DNA of 64,000 nucleotides, taken from the NCBI GenBank assembly GCA_942492115.1, contig CALODL010000011.1, forward strand, positions 158,784-222,783, read 5' to 3'. The DNA is from CALODL01 sp942492115 (GTDB taxonomy: Bacteria; Planctomycetota; Phycisphaerae; UBA1845; CAIVHJ01). Position numbers and translations under genes: made by a program. Under the pieces are notes generated by a model. It searched no databases, was not told the DNA's origin, and saw only the letters and a program-made list of their open reading frames with translations. Positions 53,043 through 60,180 of the stretch are shown here, one piece after another (within the stretch, counting starts at the first letter, position 1; every line of letters begins with the position of its first letter).

Positions 53043-53791
53043 GCGTGTTGCTGACTGGACTTGTCGGCGGCTTGCTGGGATCGGCCCACTGCATTGGGAT
53101 GTGCGGCGGATTCGCCATTGCGCTGGGAACCTCTGACTTACCGTTGTGGCCAATTGCGCGGCGACAGCTCATTTACAGTTGCGGTCGCGTGTGTACCTAT
53201 TCATTTCTCGGTGCGGTCGCAGGCTACTGCGGTCTGCGACTGGGGGCGTTAGAGAATGGTTTGTTGACGGCCCAACAGGCCCTGGCGATGGTCGCAGGAG
53301 TCTTGATGCTTGGGATCGGTTTGGGGGCGCTCGGCGTGTTGCGCTGGCCCTGGCGGAGTGATCTCGGAATGGGCCGCGTCCTGGCTCCACTATTCAAGCA
53401 AGCGCTGAGCACCCGCGGGTGGGCCGGGTTTTTTGCCTGCGGGATTCTAAACGGTTTTCTACCATGCGGATTGGTCTACGCTTTCGTCGCGTTAGCAGTG
53501 AGTGAAGCAGACATGTGGCGCGGCCTGGCACTCATGGCCGCCTTCGGTATCGGCACGGGGCCTGCGCTGATCGCTCTCGGTTGCGGGGCCCGGGCCATGG
53601 GTGTCGCAGCACGACACCACATCCTACGCGTCGCGGCGTGCACGGTCGTTGTGCTGGGGGGGGTGACCATCTACCGCGCGGTGCCCGTTGCTGCGGAGCC
53701 TTGTTGCGCAGGTCACGCACCCGTACCTGTGGCCACCGGGCACGCGTTGACGATCCTGGGGAGGGAGCAGGATGACGATGACAACCGTTGA
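53039..53791 (+). CDS. TauE/SafE-like membrane protein, cbb3-associated copper uptake
   Basis: 250 aa, six helices. GLLGSAHCIGMCGGFAIALG at the N-terminus and GILNGFLPCGLVYAF in the middle are the paired motifs of the family often placed behind CcoI. The Cys and Met residues suit Cu(I). It likely works with the ATPase in delivering copper. It overlaps the next gene by 20 bases. Confidence 0.85.
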   Translation: MSVLLTGLVGGLLGSAHCIGMCGGFAIALGTSDLPLWPIARRQLIYSCGRVCTYSFLGAVAGYCGLRLGALENGLLTAQQALAMVAGVLMLGIGLGALGVLRWPWRSDLGMGRVLAPLFKQALSTRGWAGFFACGILNGFLPCGLVYAFVALAVSEADMWRGLALMAAFGIGTGPALIALGCGARAMGVAARHHILRVAACTVVVLGGVTIYRAVPVAAEPCCAGHAPVPVATGHALTILGREQDDDDNR

Positions 53792-54221
53792 GGATCGCGA
53801 GGCGCCATCAAGCCGACCGGCCGCCAAACACATCTCACGAGCGGCCATCAATTTCGTGCTCGATGCGTGGCTCCTGGTCAATTTCGTCGCTCTCTTGTGG
53901 CTGATGGTTCTGCTGAATGTCGTGTTTCCAGAGGCGCAGGATTCGGTCGGATACACGCTGTGGGGGCATGATTATGGCTTCTATGCTCGGGGTGCCTTCG
54001 CCACGGTTCTGTTGCTGGCGCTCAGCCTACTGGTGCACATCATCCTGCATTGGAACTGGGTGTGCAGCTTCGTGCGAAGCAAACTGGCGCATTGGAGCGG
54101 GCGTCCCGCCGTTCACAACAAGGCCACCAATACACTCTACGGCGTCGGTCTGCTGATCATGATTCTGCTCTCCGCGGGCGCTGCGCTGGCCGTCGCCGAG
54201 ATCACTATCACAGGACCGTAG
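53772..54221 (+). CDS. DUF4405-like membrane protein
   Basis: 149 aa. Four hydrophobic segments near 25-50, 75-95 and 120-148 with a His-bearing core: LLVHIILHWNWVCSFVRS. The H-x(3)-HWNW spacing is typical of DUF4405 and may hold a haem b. Last gene of the cbb3 operon, starting inside the preceding one. No function is established. Confidence 0.72.
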   Translation: MTMTTVEDREAPSSRPAAKHISRAAINFVLDAWLLVNFVALLWLMVLLNVVFPEAQDSVGYTLWGHDYGFYARGAFATVLLLALSLLVHIILHWNWVCSFVRSKLAHWSGRPAVHNKATNTLYGVGLLIMILLSAGAALAVAEITITGP

Positions 54222-54294
54222 GCCATTGCTCCGAGCCATGTGGCAGACGGCGTCGCGTGGCCATGATCCGCACGGGACCGGATTGGGAAGTTCA

Positions 54295-54311
54295 ATGGCA
54301 CGAGCCTTGCT
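54295..54311 (+). promoter_or_regulatory. Sigma-54 promoter of the universal stress protein gene
   Basis: ATGGCACGAGCCTTGCT fits TGGCACGRNNNTTGCW exactly; only the base before it (A for a pyrimidine) deviates. It shares the string TGGCACGAGC with the cbb3 promoter. The leader would be about 30 bases to ATG 54353. Confidence 0.8.
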
Positions 54312-54352
54312 ACTCATGCATTGACAGGTGATGAATACCCGGGAGGTGTACC

Positions 54353-54826
54353 ATGAGGATCAAACCGACCAAGATTCTGTGGCCGACCGATTTCTCCGAC
54401 GTGGCGCTGGAATCGGGCCGCTACGCCGCGGCATTTGCCGAGCAGTTCGATGCTCAATTGCACGTGTTGAACATCGTTCAGCCAATGCCCCAGCCCGAAC
54501 TGGCGGTCTACTTCCCTCAAGGCGTCGATTTGTCGGGGACCGAGAAGGAACTGGTCGACAGTGCCCGGTCCAAACTGCGCAGGGTCGTTGAGCCACTGGG
54601 GCTGACCGCGGACCGAATTGTCTGCCATGCCGAGGTGGGCTCGGTGTGGAACAGGATTTGCGACTACGCTGCAGAACAGGACATCGACCTGATCATCCTG
54701 AGTACGCATGGGCTGACGGGTCTGCGGCACGTCCTCATTGGCAGCATCGCTGAACGCGTGGTCCAGCATGCTCCCTGCCCGGTGCTGACGGTCAAGAGTG
54801 CCGGCCATGGCTTCGTCAGCGGCTGA
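54353..54826 (+). CDS. Universal stress protein (UspA family)
   Basis: 157 aa single Usp domain. ILWPTDFSDVALESGRYAA begins the fold. The ATP-binding signature G-x2-G-x9-GS is seen in STHGLTGLRHVLIGSIAERVV, and it ends with HAPCPVLTVK. ATP-binding Usps are often induced by low oxygen or starvation. GGAGG precedes the start, and the sigma-54 promoter is 42 bases upstream, tying it to the oxidase operon. Confidence 0.92.
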   Translation: MRIKPTKILWPTDFSDVALESGRYAAAFAEQFDAQLHVLNIVQPMPQPELAVYFPQGVDLSGTEKELVDSARSKLRRVVEPLGLTADRIVCHAEVGSVWNRICDYAAEQDIDLIILSTHGLTGLRHVLIGSIAERVVQHAPCPVLTVKSAGHGFVSG

Positions 54827-54926
54827 GACCCGCCCTTCTGAAGCCGGGCTCACGGCTCCGGCCTGCTGGCCGTGTTCGTGAAATCTGTTGCTGCATCGAC
54901 TGTTCTATCTGGACGATGATGAAGTC

Positions 54927-55916
54927 ATGGGCCGCCTGGATGCCGACATCATCATCATCGGAACGGGTTTTGCCGGCGCGGCGACGGCCTATCATCTCGT
55001 GCGTCGCGGACAGGCCACGGTACGTCTGCTCGAACGCGAGGATATCCCGGGCGTACATTCCTCCGGTCGCAATGCGGCGTTCATTCGTGCTCATGCGGAC
55101 GAGGCCGCCCTTCAACCCCTCATGTCAGCGGGAGCGGACCACATTCGCAGTGGGGTCATGGCCCCGTTCGGACAGCACGGCTCGATTCTACTGCAGCTGG
55201 GCGACGAACCTGCGGAACGCTACTGTGCACGGGCGACCGGTCGTGGTCGGTGGTGCCCCGAGGATGGTGTCGTTGATACAGCGGCGTTGCTCAACAGCTA
55301 CCTTGCAGGGCAAATCATCGACTACGGTACTGCAGTAGAGCAGTGGACCCGTCGTGGCGACACCATGGTCGTCAATACATCGCGGGGCGCGTTGCGCTGT
55401 CGTGTCGTGGTCAATGCGGCCGGTCCCTGGGCCGGCGAACTCGGCGGATTGCCGTTGACGCCGATGAACCGTCATGTGTTCGTGACGACACCTTTGAGCT
55501 GGGTGGACCCAACATGGCCAACAGTATGGGATGGAACACGGGGGATGTACTTCCGGCCCGAATCTGGTGGGTTGCTCATGTCAGCTTGTGATGAAACCCC
55601 TGCTGAACCAGGCGCTTACCACGAAGATCCAGCAGTCATTCTCGATCTCGCGGACAAGGTCGAGCGCCTGCAACCGGGATTGGGTGAGCTGGCCATCCGG
55701 CAGGCGTGGGTGGGGCAACGTGTCTTTGCACACGATCGGGTCTTTGTCATTGGGTTCGATCCGCGCGACGATCATGTGTTTCATGTCGCAGGCCTGGGGG
55801 GACACGGCGTGACAGCATCCTACGCGGTTGGTGACCTGGCGGCCCGTATGCTTCTGGGGCAGGGCGACGTGGCCGGGGCAGACGTTTTCTCGCCGGCCAG
55901 ACTCATTCAGAAATAA
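54927..55916 (+). CDS. FAD-dependent oxidoreductase (DAO family)
   Basis: 329 aa from ATG 54927 (an in-frame start at 54888 is possible). FAD-binding Rossmann motif IIIIGTGFAGAATAYHL at the start, then SSGRNAAFIRAHADEA, VVVNAAGPWAGELGGLPL and VFHVAGLGGHGVTASYAVGD near the C-terminus. Resembles D-arginine dehydrogenase/glycine oxidase-like enzymes that oxidise amines or D-amino acids; substrate unknown. Slightly shorter than the family norm of about 370 aa. Confidence 0.82.
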   Translation: MGRLDADIIIIGTGFAGAATAYHLVRRGQATVRLLEREDIPGVHSSGRNAAFIRAHADEAALQPLMSAGADHIRSGVMAPFGQHGSILLQLGDEPAERYCARATGRGRWCPEDGVVDTAALLNSYLAGQIIDYGTAVEQWTRRGDTMVVNTSRGALRCRVVVNAAGPWAGELGGLPLTPMNRHVFVTTPLSWVDPTWPTVWDGTRGMYFRPESGGLLMSACDETPAEPGAYHEDPAVILDLADKVERLQPGLGELAIRQAWVGQRVFAHDRVFVIGFDPRDDHVFHVAGLGGHGVTASYAVGDLAARMLLGQGDVAGADVFSPARLIQK

Positions 55917-55993
55917 TCCGTACCTGCGGGCGCGGCCAGCAACGCTGCTCGACTCCGCAGCACGCTGCGTACAGTCCCGCCCGCAAGCGCTTG

Positions 55994-56449
55994 TCAACCA
56001 CACACGATGTCCGCAACGATGGGATCACACAGTCGTTCCCAGTCATCGCGGCGAATCTCCACCGCCTCATCATGACTGCCCGCCTGCATGACGATGTAGT
56101 CCTGCCCATGAAGCGAGGAGTCGATCACGGTCTTGAGATCGAACATCGTGCCGATAGGAGGCTCCGCCCCCAGCTCGCAGTGTGGAAACAGCCTGACCAT
56201 CTCAAATTCAGACGCCAATCGAACGTCGAACACTTGCAGCACCTCGGCCACTCTGTGCAAGTCCAGGTGTTTGCACGCCGGGATGACACACATGGCGAAT
56301 CCGAAGTCGGTATGTACGACGACCGGTTTGGCAACCTGGTAGCCTGAGATGTGTTCAGAGCGAGCCAACCCCTGAGAGGTATAGGTTGGCGGATGTGTGG
56401 ACAACTTGTACTTAATGCCTTCACTGTCAAGCAGTGCTGCGAGGTTCAT
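55994..56449 (-). CDS. YbaK/ProX-type aminoacyl-tRNA deacylase-like protein
   Basis: 151 aa from ATG 56449 (ATG 56452 also possible; AGGAGG fits the second better). It starts MNLAALLDSEGIKYKLSTHP; VAKPVVVHTDFGFAMCVIPA contains the conserved Lys of the editing site, and ELGAEPPIGTMFDLKTVID matches the G-x-x-PP-G signature. Such proteins hydrolyse mischarged tRNAs. A weak sigma-54-like -24 element lies about 65 bases upstream. Confidence 0.87.
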   Translation of the reverse strand: MNLAALLDSEGIKYKLSTHPPTYTSQGLARSEHISGYQVAKPVVVHTDFGFAMCVIPACKHLDLHRVAEVLQVFDVRLASEFEMVRLFPHCELGAEPPIGTMFDLKTVIDSSLHGQDYIVMQAGSHDEAVEIRRDDWERLCDPIVADIVCG

Positions 56450-56680
56450 CATACACCTCCTCGCTGACAACTCGTCGCGGCTCGTAAGATTCTAGCGATG
56501 CGTGACACCACCTTGGTGCCAGAGTCTCCATCATGCGAGACAACCTGTTGACGAATTGGCAGTTTATGTGCCGTTCGGGATCGTGTCCGTGATTTTGAGA
56601 CAGGCTCGCCTTCAGGCGTGATGTGATTGCGGCAAACCGCGCATGGTTTTCCGGGTAGTCCGCAATGTTTCCTCAGAAGG

Positions 56681-56744
56681 CCGCCCGAGGCACCACTGGG
56701 GAACCGGAAGGGAGGAGGGTGCAGCGGCGTGTGGCCTCGGGCGG
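56681..56744 (-). repeat. Inverted repeat after the Cys-rich gene
   Basis: CCGCCCGAGGC (56681-56691) and GCCTCGGGCGG (56734-56744), 11-bp perfect arms with a 42-base loop, just after the stop at 56750. A large-loop terminator or an RNA structure. The rest of 56453-56680 shows nothing notable. Confidence 0.5.
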
Positions 56745-56749
56745 TCGGC

Positions 56750-57094
56750 TTAGCTTGCTTTGTTTCTGGCGTGCAGCTCGTCCTCGAGGATGTCCACGAC
56801 GAGTCCGAGATAGAGGTCAACCGGACAATCGAGATGATCGCGCGATGCACAGCGCCCGGTTTCATCCTGGGCGCACTGCGGGCACACGATCCCCTGAATG
56901 TTGTCGAGATAATCTGCGAGGCGGTCGCTGTCGATGTCCGAGACCAGGGCTGCCAATTCCATCGACCAGCGAAAGACCGGGCACTTGTCATCGTCTGCAG
57001 TCAGGCTGCACCCGCCGCCGGCCGTCCGATGTACACAGATGCGGCAAATCTCGTCTTCGAACCGTGTCGCCAGACGTTCCTGTAGCTGAGTCAT
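56750..57094 (-). CDS. Cysteine-rich protein of unknown function
   Basis: 114 aa from ATG 57094 with GGGAGG upstream. Two Cys clusters: CRIC near 17-20 with a following Cys (GGGCSL), and CPQC near 71-74 with two more Cys before CPVD. The pattern suggests two zinc or Fe-S sites. The region between is acidic and helical (LVSDIDSDRLADYLDNI), and the C-terminus is LGLVVDILEDELHARN. No family recognised. A sigma-54-like element lies about 35 bases upstream. Confidence 0.75.
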   Translation of the reverse strand: MTQLQERLATRFEDEICRICVHRTAGGGCSLTADDDKCPVFRWSMELAALVSDIDSDRLADYLDNIQGIVCPQCAQDETGRCASRDHLDCPVDLYLGLVVDILEDELHARNKAS

Positions 57095-57128
57095 CGCATT
57101 GGCCTCCCAAAGGAGCAGGAGTATAGGC

Positions 57129-57145
57129 TGCACGATCGGTGCCAT
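57129..57145 (-). promoter_or_regulatory. Candidate sigma-54 promoter of the Cys-rich gene
   Basis: Minus strand TGGCAC-CGATC-GTGCA: perfect -24, one mismatch (G for T) in the -12 TTGC, correct 5-base spacer. Lies 35 bases before ATG 57094. Confidence 0.45.
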
Positions 57146-57191
57146 GACGTGTCCACGCCCGCGTTTCGTGCGCGACACATAGGGAGGACAT

Positions 57192-57208
57192 GTGGAACGC
57201 CGATTGCT
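57192..57208 (+). promoter_or_regulatory. Weaker sigma-54-like promoter, divergent direction
   Basis: TGGAACG-CCGA-TTGCT: one mismatch (A for C) in the -24, perfect -12. It points towards the collapsed gene at 57400, about 190 bases away. The remaining part of 57095-57399 contains only a 17-32 codon frame after AGGAGG at 57231-57236 that I do not trust. Confidence 0.35.
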
Positions 57209-57399
57209 CGTTGAATAGAGCGGCAGGAGGACGTGTGTGGCGCTTCCCACGTTGGCGGTACGCATGGCCACGTCTTCACGAGACCTGACACGGGGCTCGG
57301 CAGGAACGGATTGGTGCCTGCAGGGATCTGCGTGAGCCCATCATCCACGAATCCGAGATGGGCCTCGTGTCGTAGACGAGCCGCCCAAAGGAGTTGACC

Positions 57400-57643
57400 A
57401 TGTCTGACCGTATCCAACGTGTCGTCATCCTCGGCGCTGCGGGACGTGACTTTCACGACTTCAATGTCTATTGGAAGAACGACCCCGGCATCGAGATCGT
57501 GGCATTCACGGCCGCCCAGATTCCCGACATCGCGGGACGGATCTACCCACCGCGCCTGGGCACGCTACGATCTGCGAGAGCACGAACCAGGTACGTTGTC
57601 TGAAGTCGTGGCGGAGGTTCTCAAGATGCACACGTGTGCATAG
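57400..57643 (+). pseudogene. Collapsed cyclic 2,3-diphosphoglycerate synthase gene
   Basis: ATG 57400 with AAAGGAG upstream. The first 50 codons (RVVILGAAGRDFHDFNVYW, then IVAFTAAQIPDIAGRIYPP) are the N-terminus of cyclic 2,3-diphosphoglycerate synthase-like GTPases, normally about 440-450 aa. Around 57555 the sequence jumps, in another frame, to ARYDLREHEPGTLSEVVAEV, which fits that family's C-terminus (VRYEL-x-E-x-G-x-P-x-LEEVL), stopping at 57643. The whole central GTPase part is missing, so the gene is non-functional. Real deletion and assembly collapse are both possible. Confidence 0.72.
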
Positions 57644-57679
57644 CACCCTGCGCCACGGGTTGCGAAAGGAGATGTGCTG

Positions 57680-57940
57680 ATGTTGACCACTCCCGGAAAC
57701 AAAGACCTCGACAGGGACCATGTACCTCCGTCGGGATCACTGTCACGCTTTCACATCGTGTTCATTGTCGCTGCGGTCCTGATGCTCGTGTTCCTGGGTG
57801 TGTGGGCCATTGCGGAAGAGCATATCACGGGCGGGCTGCTTGCCTTGTGTGCTGCGATCGGACTGATCGTTTACGAGCAATGGTTCGTTCACGAATTGGA
57901 CGATCGCGGAGGTTCTCGAATGGGCGATCGGCAGGAGTAG
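57680..57940 (+). CDS. Small two-helix membrane protein
   Basis: 86 aa from ATG 57680 with AAAGGAG eight bases upstream. Polar N-terminus, helix 1 about 24-44 (IVFIVAAVLMLVFLGVWAIA), helix 2 about 50-66 and a polar C-terminus. No recognisable family. It may originally have been co-transcribed with the collapsed gene 36 bases upstream. Confidence 0.68.
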   Translation: MLTTPGNKDLDRDHVPPSGSLSRFHIVFIVAAVLMLVFLGVWAIAEEHITGGLLALCAAIGLIVYEQWFVHELDDRGGSRMGDRQE

Positions 57941-58128
57941 CCGGTCAGTCCACGCGCGGCACACTCGCGGGAGACCGTGGTTCCTCTGGAACGGGCCACA
58001 CTTGGAGCGGCCGATTCTGTACAGTGCACACCTCGCGAGCTTTGCCATGTGCGTTCCGCTGAAATCGTCGACCGGCCAATTGGTGGAAAATCGCGCAGGT
58101 TCGTGGGGCATTTCTCGCATGAGCCAGA

Positions 58129-58932
58129 TCACAGGACGACCTGGAACAGCAGCATACCACAGAATCCCAATATGAACGCCCACGCAGCACCGGCCGGTCG
58201 TGTGGAAGACAACGCGTCAGGGATCATCTCCAGAACGACGAGGAAGATCATCGCTCCGGCGGCAAAACCCATGAGAAAAGGCATGAGTGGGGTAAAGAGC
58301 CACGAGACCACACTTGCAGGTGCGGCAGCAATGGGTTGTGGGAGGCTGGTCAGGGCCGCGGCCAGAAAACAGCGCGGGATGGATACGCCGGCGGCGCGCA
58401 TGGGGATTGCAACGGCCAGACCTTCAGGAATGTTATGAATCGCAATTGCAACTGCGATGTAGGTGCCAAGGTGATCATCGTAGACCGCCTCCGATGCATA
58501 TCCAACCCCGACAGCCACACCCTCAGGGATGCTGTGGATCGCCATGGCCAGGAATATCAACACCCCGGCCCGGCCGCCCCATGCCGACCATTTCTTGGGC
58601 AGATCGTGTTGAGCTCCCAGAAATTTGTCCGCGGTACCGACGAGCCCGGCGCCCAGTAGCATGCCGGCGATCACGTTGACGCAATGGGCGAGTTCAAGTT
58701 CATGCGTTCCGTGCGTCAGGCCAGGCAGAATGAGGTTGTACACGGATGCCGCGAACATCAAGCCGCCCGCGAACGCATAACCGAGCCCGGCATGCCGCGT
58801 CGGATCGATGCGCTGCCAGGCCAGCGGAAGTGCTCCGAGTCCGCAGGCTCCGGTTGCGATCAGCCCGGCGATGAAACTCTTCAGCACGATGTCGAATGGA
58901 ATGTCCAAGTTCCGCCCTTTGTGGTACGCCAA
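58129..58932 (-). CDS. ZIP-family metal transporter
   Basis: 267 aa, eight helices. Metal-site motifs on helices 4 and 5: AIHSIPEGVAVGVG and AIHNIPEGLAVAIP (the HSIPEG/HNIPEG pair that binds Zn/Fe). GLMFAASVYNLILPGLTHG on helix 2 and the C-terminal FLVVLEMIPDAL are also characteristic. Imports or moves divalent metal ions into the cytosol. No operon partner. Confidence 0.92.
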   Translation of the reverse strand: MAYHKGRNLDIPFDIVLKSFIAGLIATGACGLGALPLAWQRIDPTRHAGLGYAFAGGLMFAASVYNLILPGLTHGTHELELAHCVNVIAGMLLGAGLVGTADKFLGAQHDLPKKWSAWGGRAGVLIFLAMAIHSIPEGVAVGVGYASEAVYDDHLGTYIAVAIAIHNIPEGLAVAIPMRAAGVSIPRCFLAAALTSLPQPIAAAPASVVSWLFTPLMPFLMGFAAGAMIFLVVLEMIPDALSSTRPAGAAWAFILGFCGMLLFQVVL

Positions 58933-59404
58933 TTGCTACATGTGCTCGTGCAAGGGCGTGTGATCGAACCTTTGTGTGGGGGTTGCTGATCACGCCGTTT
59001 GCGACAGCCGGGCGCGCGGAGTTCCTGAGGGGACGGCTTCGTGGCCAGGGCACGTGTGCCCGGCTTTTTCCTTTCGAGGGCTGCGCGATTCATGCTGCCC
59101 GCCACGGTCAGGATCACTTCCGTCTCTTTCAAGAACCTGTCAAATGAATGGTTTCTGCCGCGTGATGCAGCAACCGCAAGATGCGTCGTCGTCGATCAAG
59201 GACACTGTTCAACGTGCCGTTGGGTGTGTGAGAGTTGCATGCACTTCGTTCATTCCCGCGTATACACAAGAATGCATTCCAGTCACATCGACACTGTTGG
59301 CGTAACTCAGGAGTCCTGATCATGTGATCGACGCGGTGCCTGGCCACGCGCCAGGCCGGCCTCCGCGACACGTCCTGGACTGCCCTCGCCACATCACGGT
59401 TCAG
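58933..59404. other. Intergenic region with possible CBS-gene terminator
   Basis: 472 bases. A hairpin GCCTGGC-CACGC-GCCAGGC (59338-59356) sits 48 bases after the CBS gene stop but without a U-run. No coding frame of merit was seen on either strand. Confidence 0.4.
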
Positions 59405-60013
59405 TCAGGACTCGCATAGGATAGCACCTGCGGTCCGCAATCTCTTCTTCAATTTTCCAGTTCCCTTCGCGGAACGGATATAGAGGATCGAACGCTTGGA
59501 GTCAGGCTGCATGCGCCCGGCGACGATGCTGAGAATATCGTCATCGGCAGTCGTATGTTGTAACGAATTGATCACGTCGGGGATGCCCTTGGGGATTGCG
59601 ACTGTCAGGCTGCTGCCAAGCTGATCAAGTCCCATGAGGTCGTGCAGCGCACGGATCAAATCGAATTTGCTGAGGATTCCAACCAGTTTGCGGTGGGCCA
59701 GCACTGGAAATGCTCCGAAGCGATGGCGGCGGTGCAGCAGGATGGCATGCTCGATCGGGTCGGTTTCCTGGATCGTCATGGGCCGTGAAGTCATGATCCG
59801 GCTGACGCGAATGTGATCAAGATCGTTGTGGTCATCACGACCGATGACGGAGCGGAGGTCGCGGTCGGTGACGATACCCAGAAGATGGTTTTCGTCATCC
59901 ACCACTGGAAGCTGGTGGAAGCCGTGCTGATCGATGATGTCGCGAACGTGATGCACCGAAGCGTGTGCCTCGACGGTCACCGGGTCGGGGGTCATGTGGT
60001 CACGGACGATCAT
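59405..60013 (-). CDS. CBS-domain pair protein
   Basis: 202 aa from ATG 60013, with AGGAG seven bases upstream. CBS 1: VRDHMTPDPVTVEAHASVHH to GIVTDRDLRSV. CBS 2: VSRIMTSRPMTIQETDPIEH to GILSKFDLIRAL. The C-terminal 60 residues resemble a small ACT-like or unassigned region (LTVAIPKGIPDVINSLQ). CBS pairs sense adenine nucleotides. A strong sigma-54 promoter lies 59 bases upstream. Confidence 0.88.
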   Translation of the reverse strand: MIVRDHMTPDPVTVEAHASVHHVRDIIDQHGFHQLPVVDDENHLLGIVTDRDLRSVIGRDDHNDLDHIRVSRIMTSRPMTIQETDPIEHAILLHRRHRFGAFPVLAHRKLVGILSKFDLIRALHDLMGLDQLGSSLTVAIPKGIPDVINSLQHTTADDDILSIVAGRMQPDSKRSILYIRSAKGTGKLKKRLRTAGAILCES

Positions 60014-60071
60014 GATTGAACTCCTATTGGGCGAACAGAAACAAATGGGGACCAGGCCCCTCATGGCTCCA

Positions 60072-60088
60072 TGCAAGCCGGGTGCCAC
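60072..60088 (-). promoter_or_regulatory. Sigma-54 promoter of the CBS-domain gene
   Basis: Minus strand TGGCAC-CCGGC-TTGCA: perfect -24 and -12 with the standard 5-base spacer. Distance to ATG 60013 gives a leader of about 47 bases. Confidence 0.8.
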
Positions 60089-60180
60089 AGTCGTGTGGGA
60101 TATCGATTTGTGTGCGTGTTGCCGTTGCGTGATCGCCGGGGCTCTGCTTACACTATGTAACTCTATCCGGTTCATGGGGG

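Noticed and set aside
56506..56521. CTGGCAC-CAAGG-TGGT upstream of the YbaK-like gene as a sigma-54 promoter
   Set aside because: The -24 is perfect but two of four -12 bases differ (TGGT for TTGC), below the standard used for the other sites.
57231..57345. Mini-frame after AGGAGG (GTG start, up to 32 codons)
   Set aside because: Good ribosome-binding site, but the product is unlike any protein, two start choices give different frames and no conservation can be judged.
59048..59061. GGGCACGTGTGCCC followed by CTTTTTC, terminator-like on the + strand
   Set aside because: The loop would be only two bases and no + strand gene ends upstream, so it is more likely a chance palindrome.
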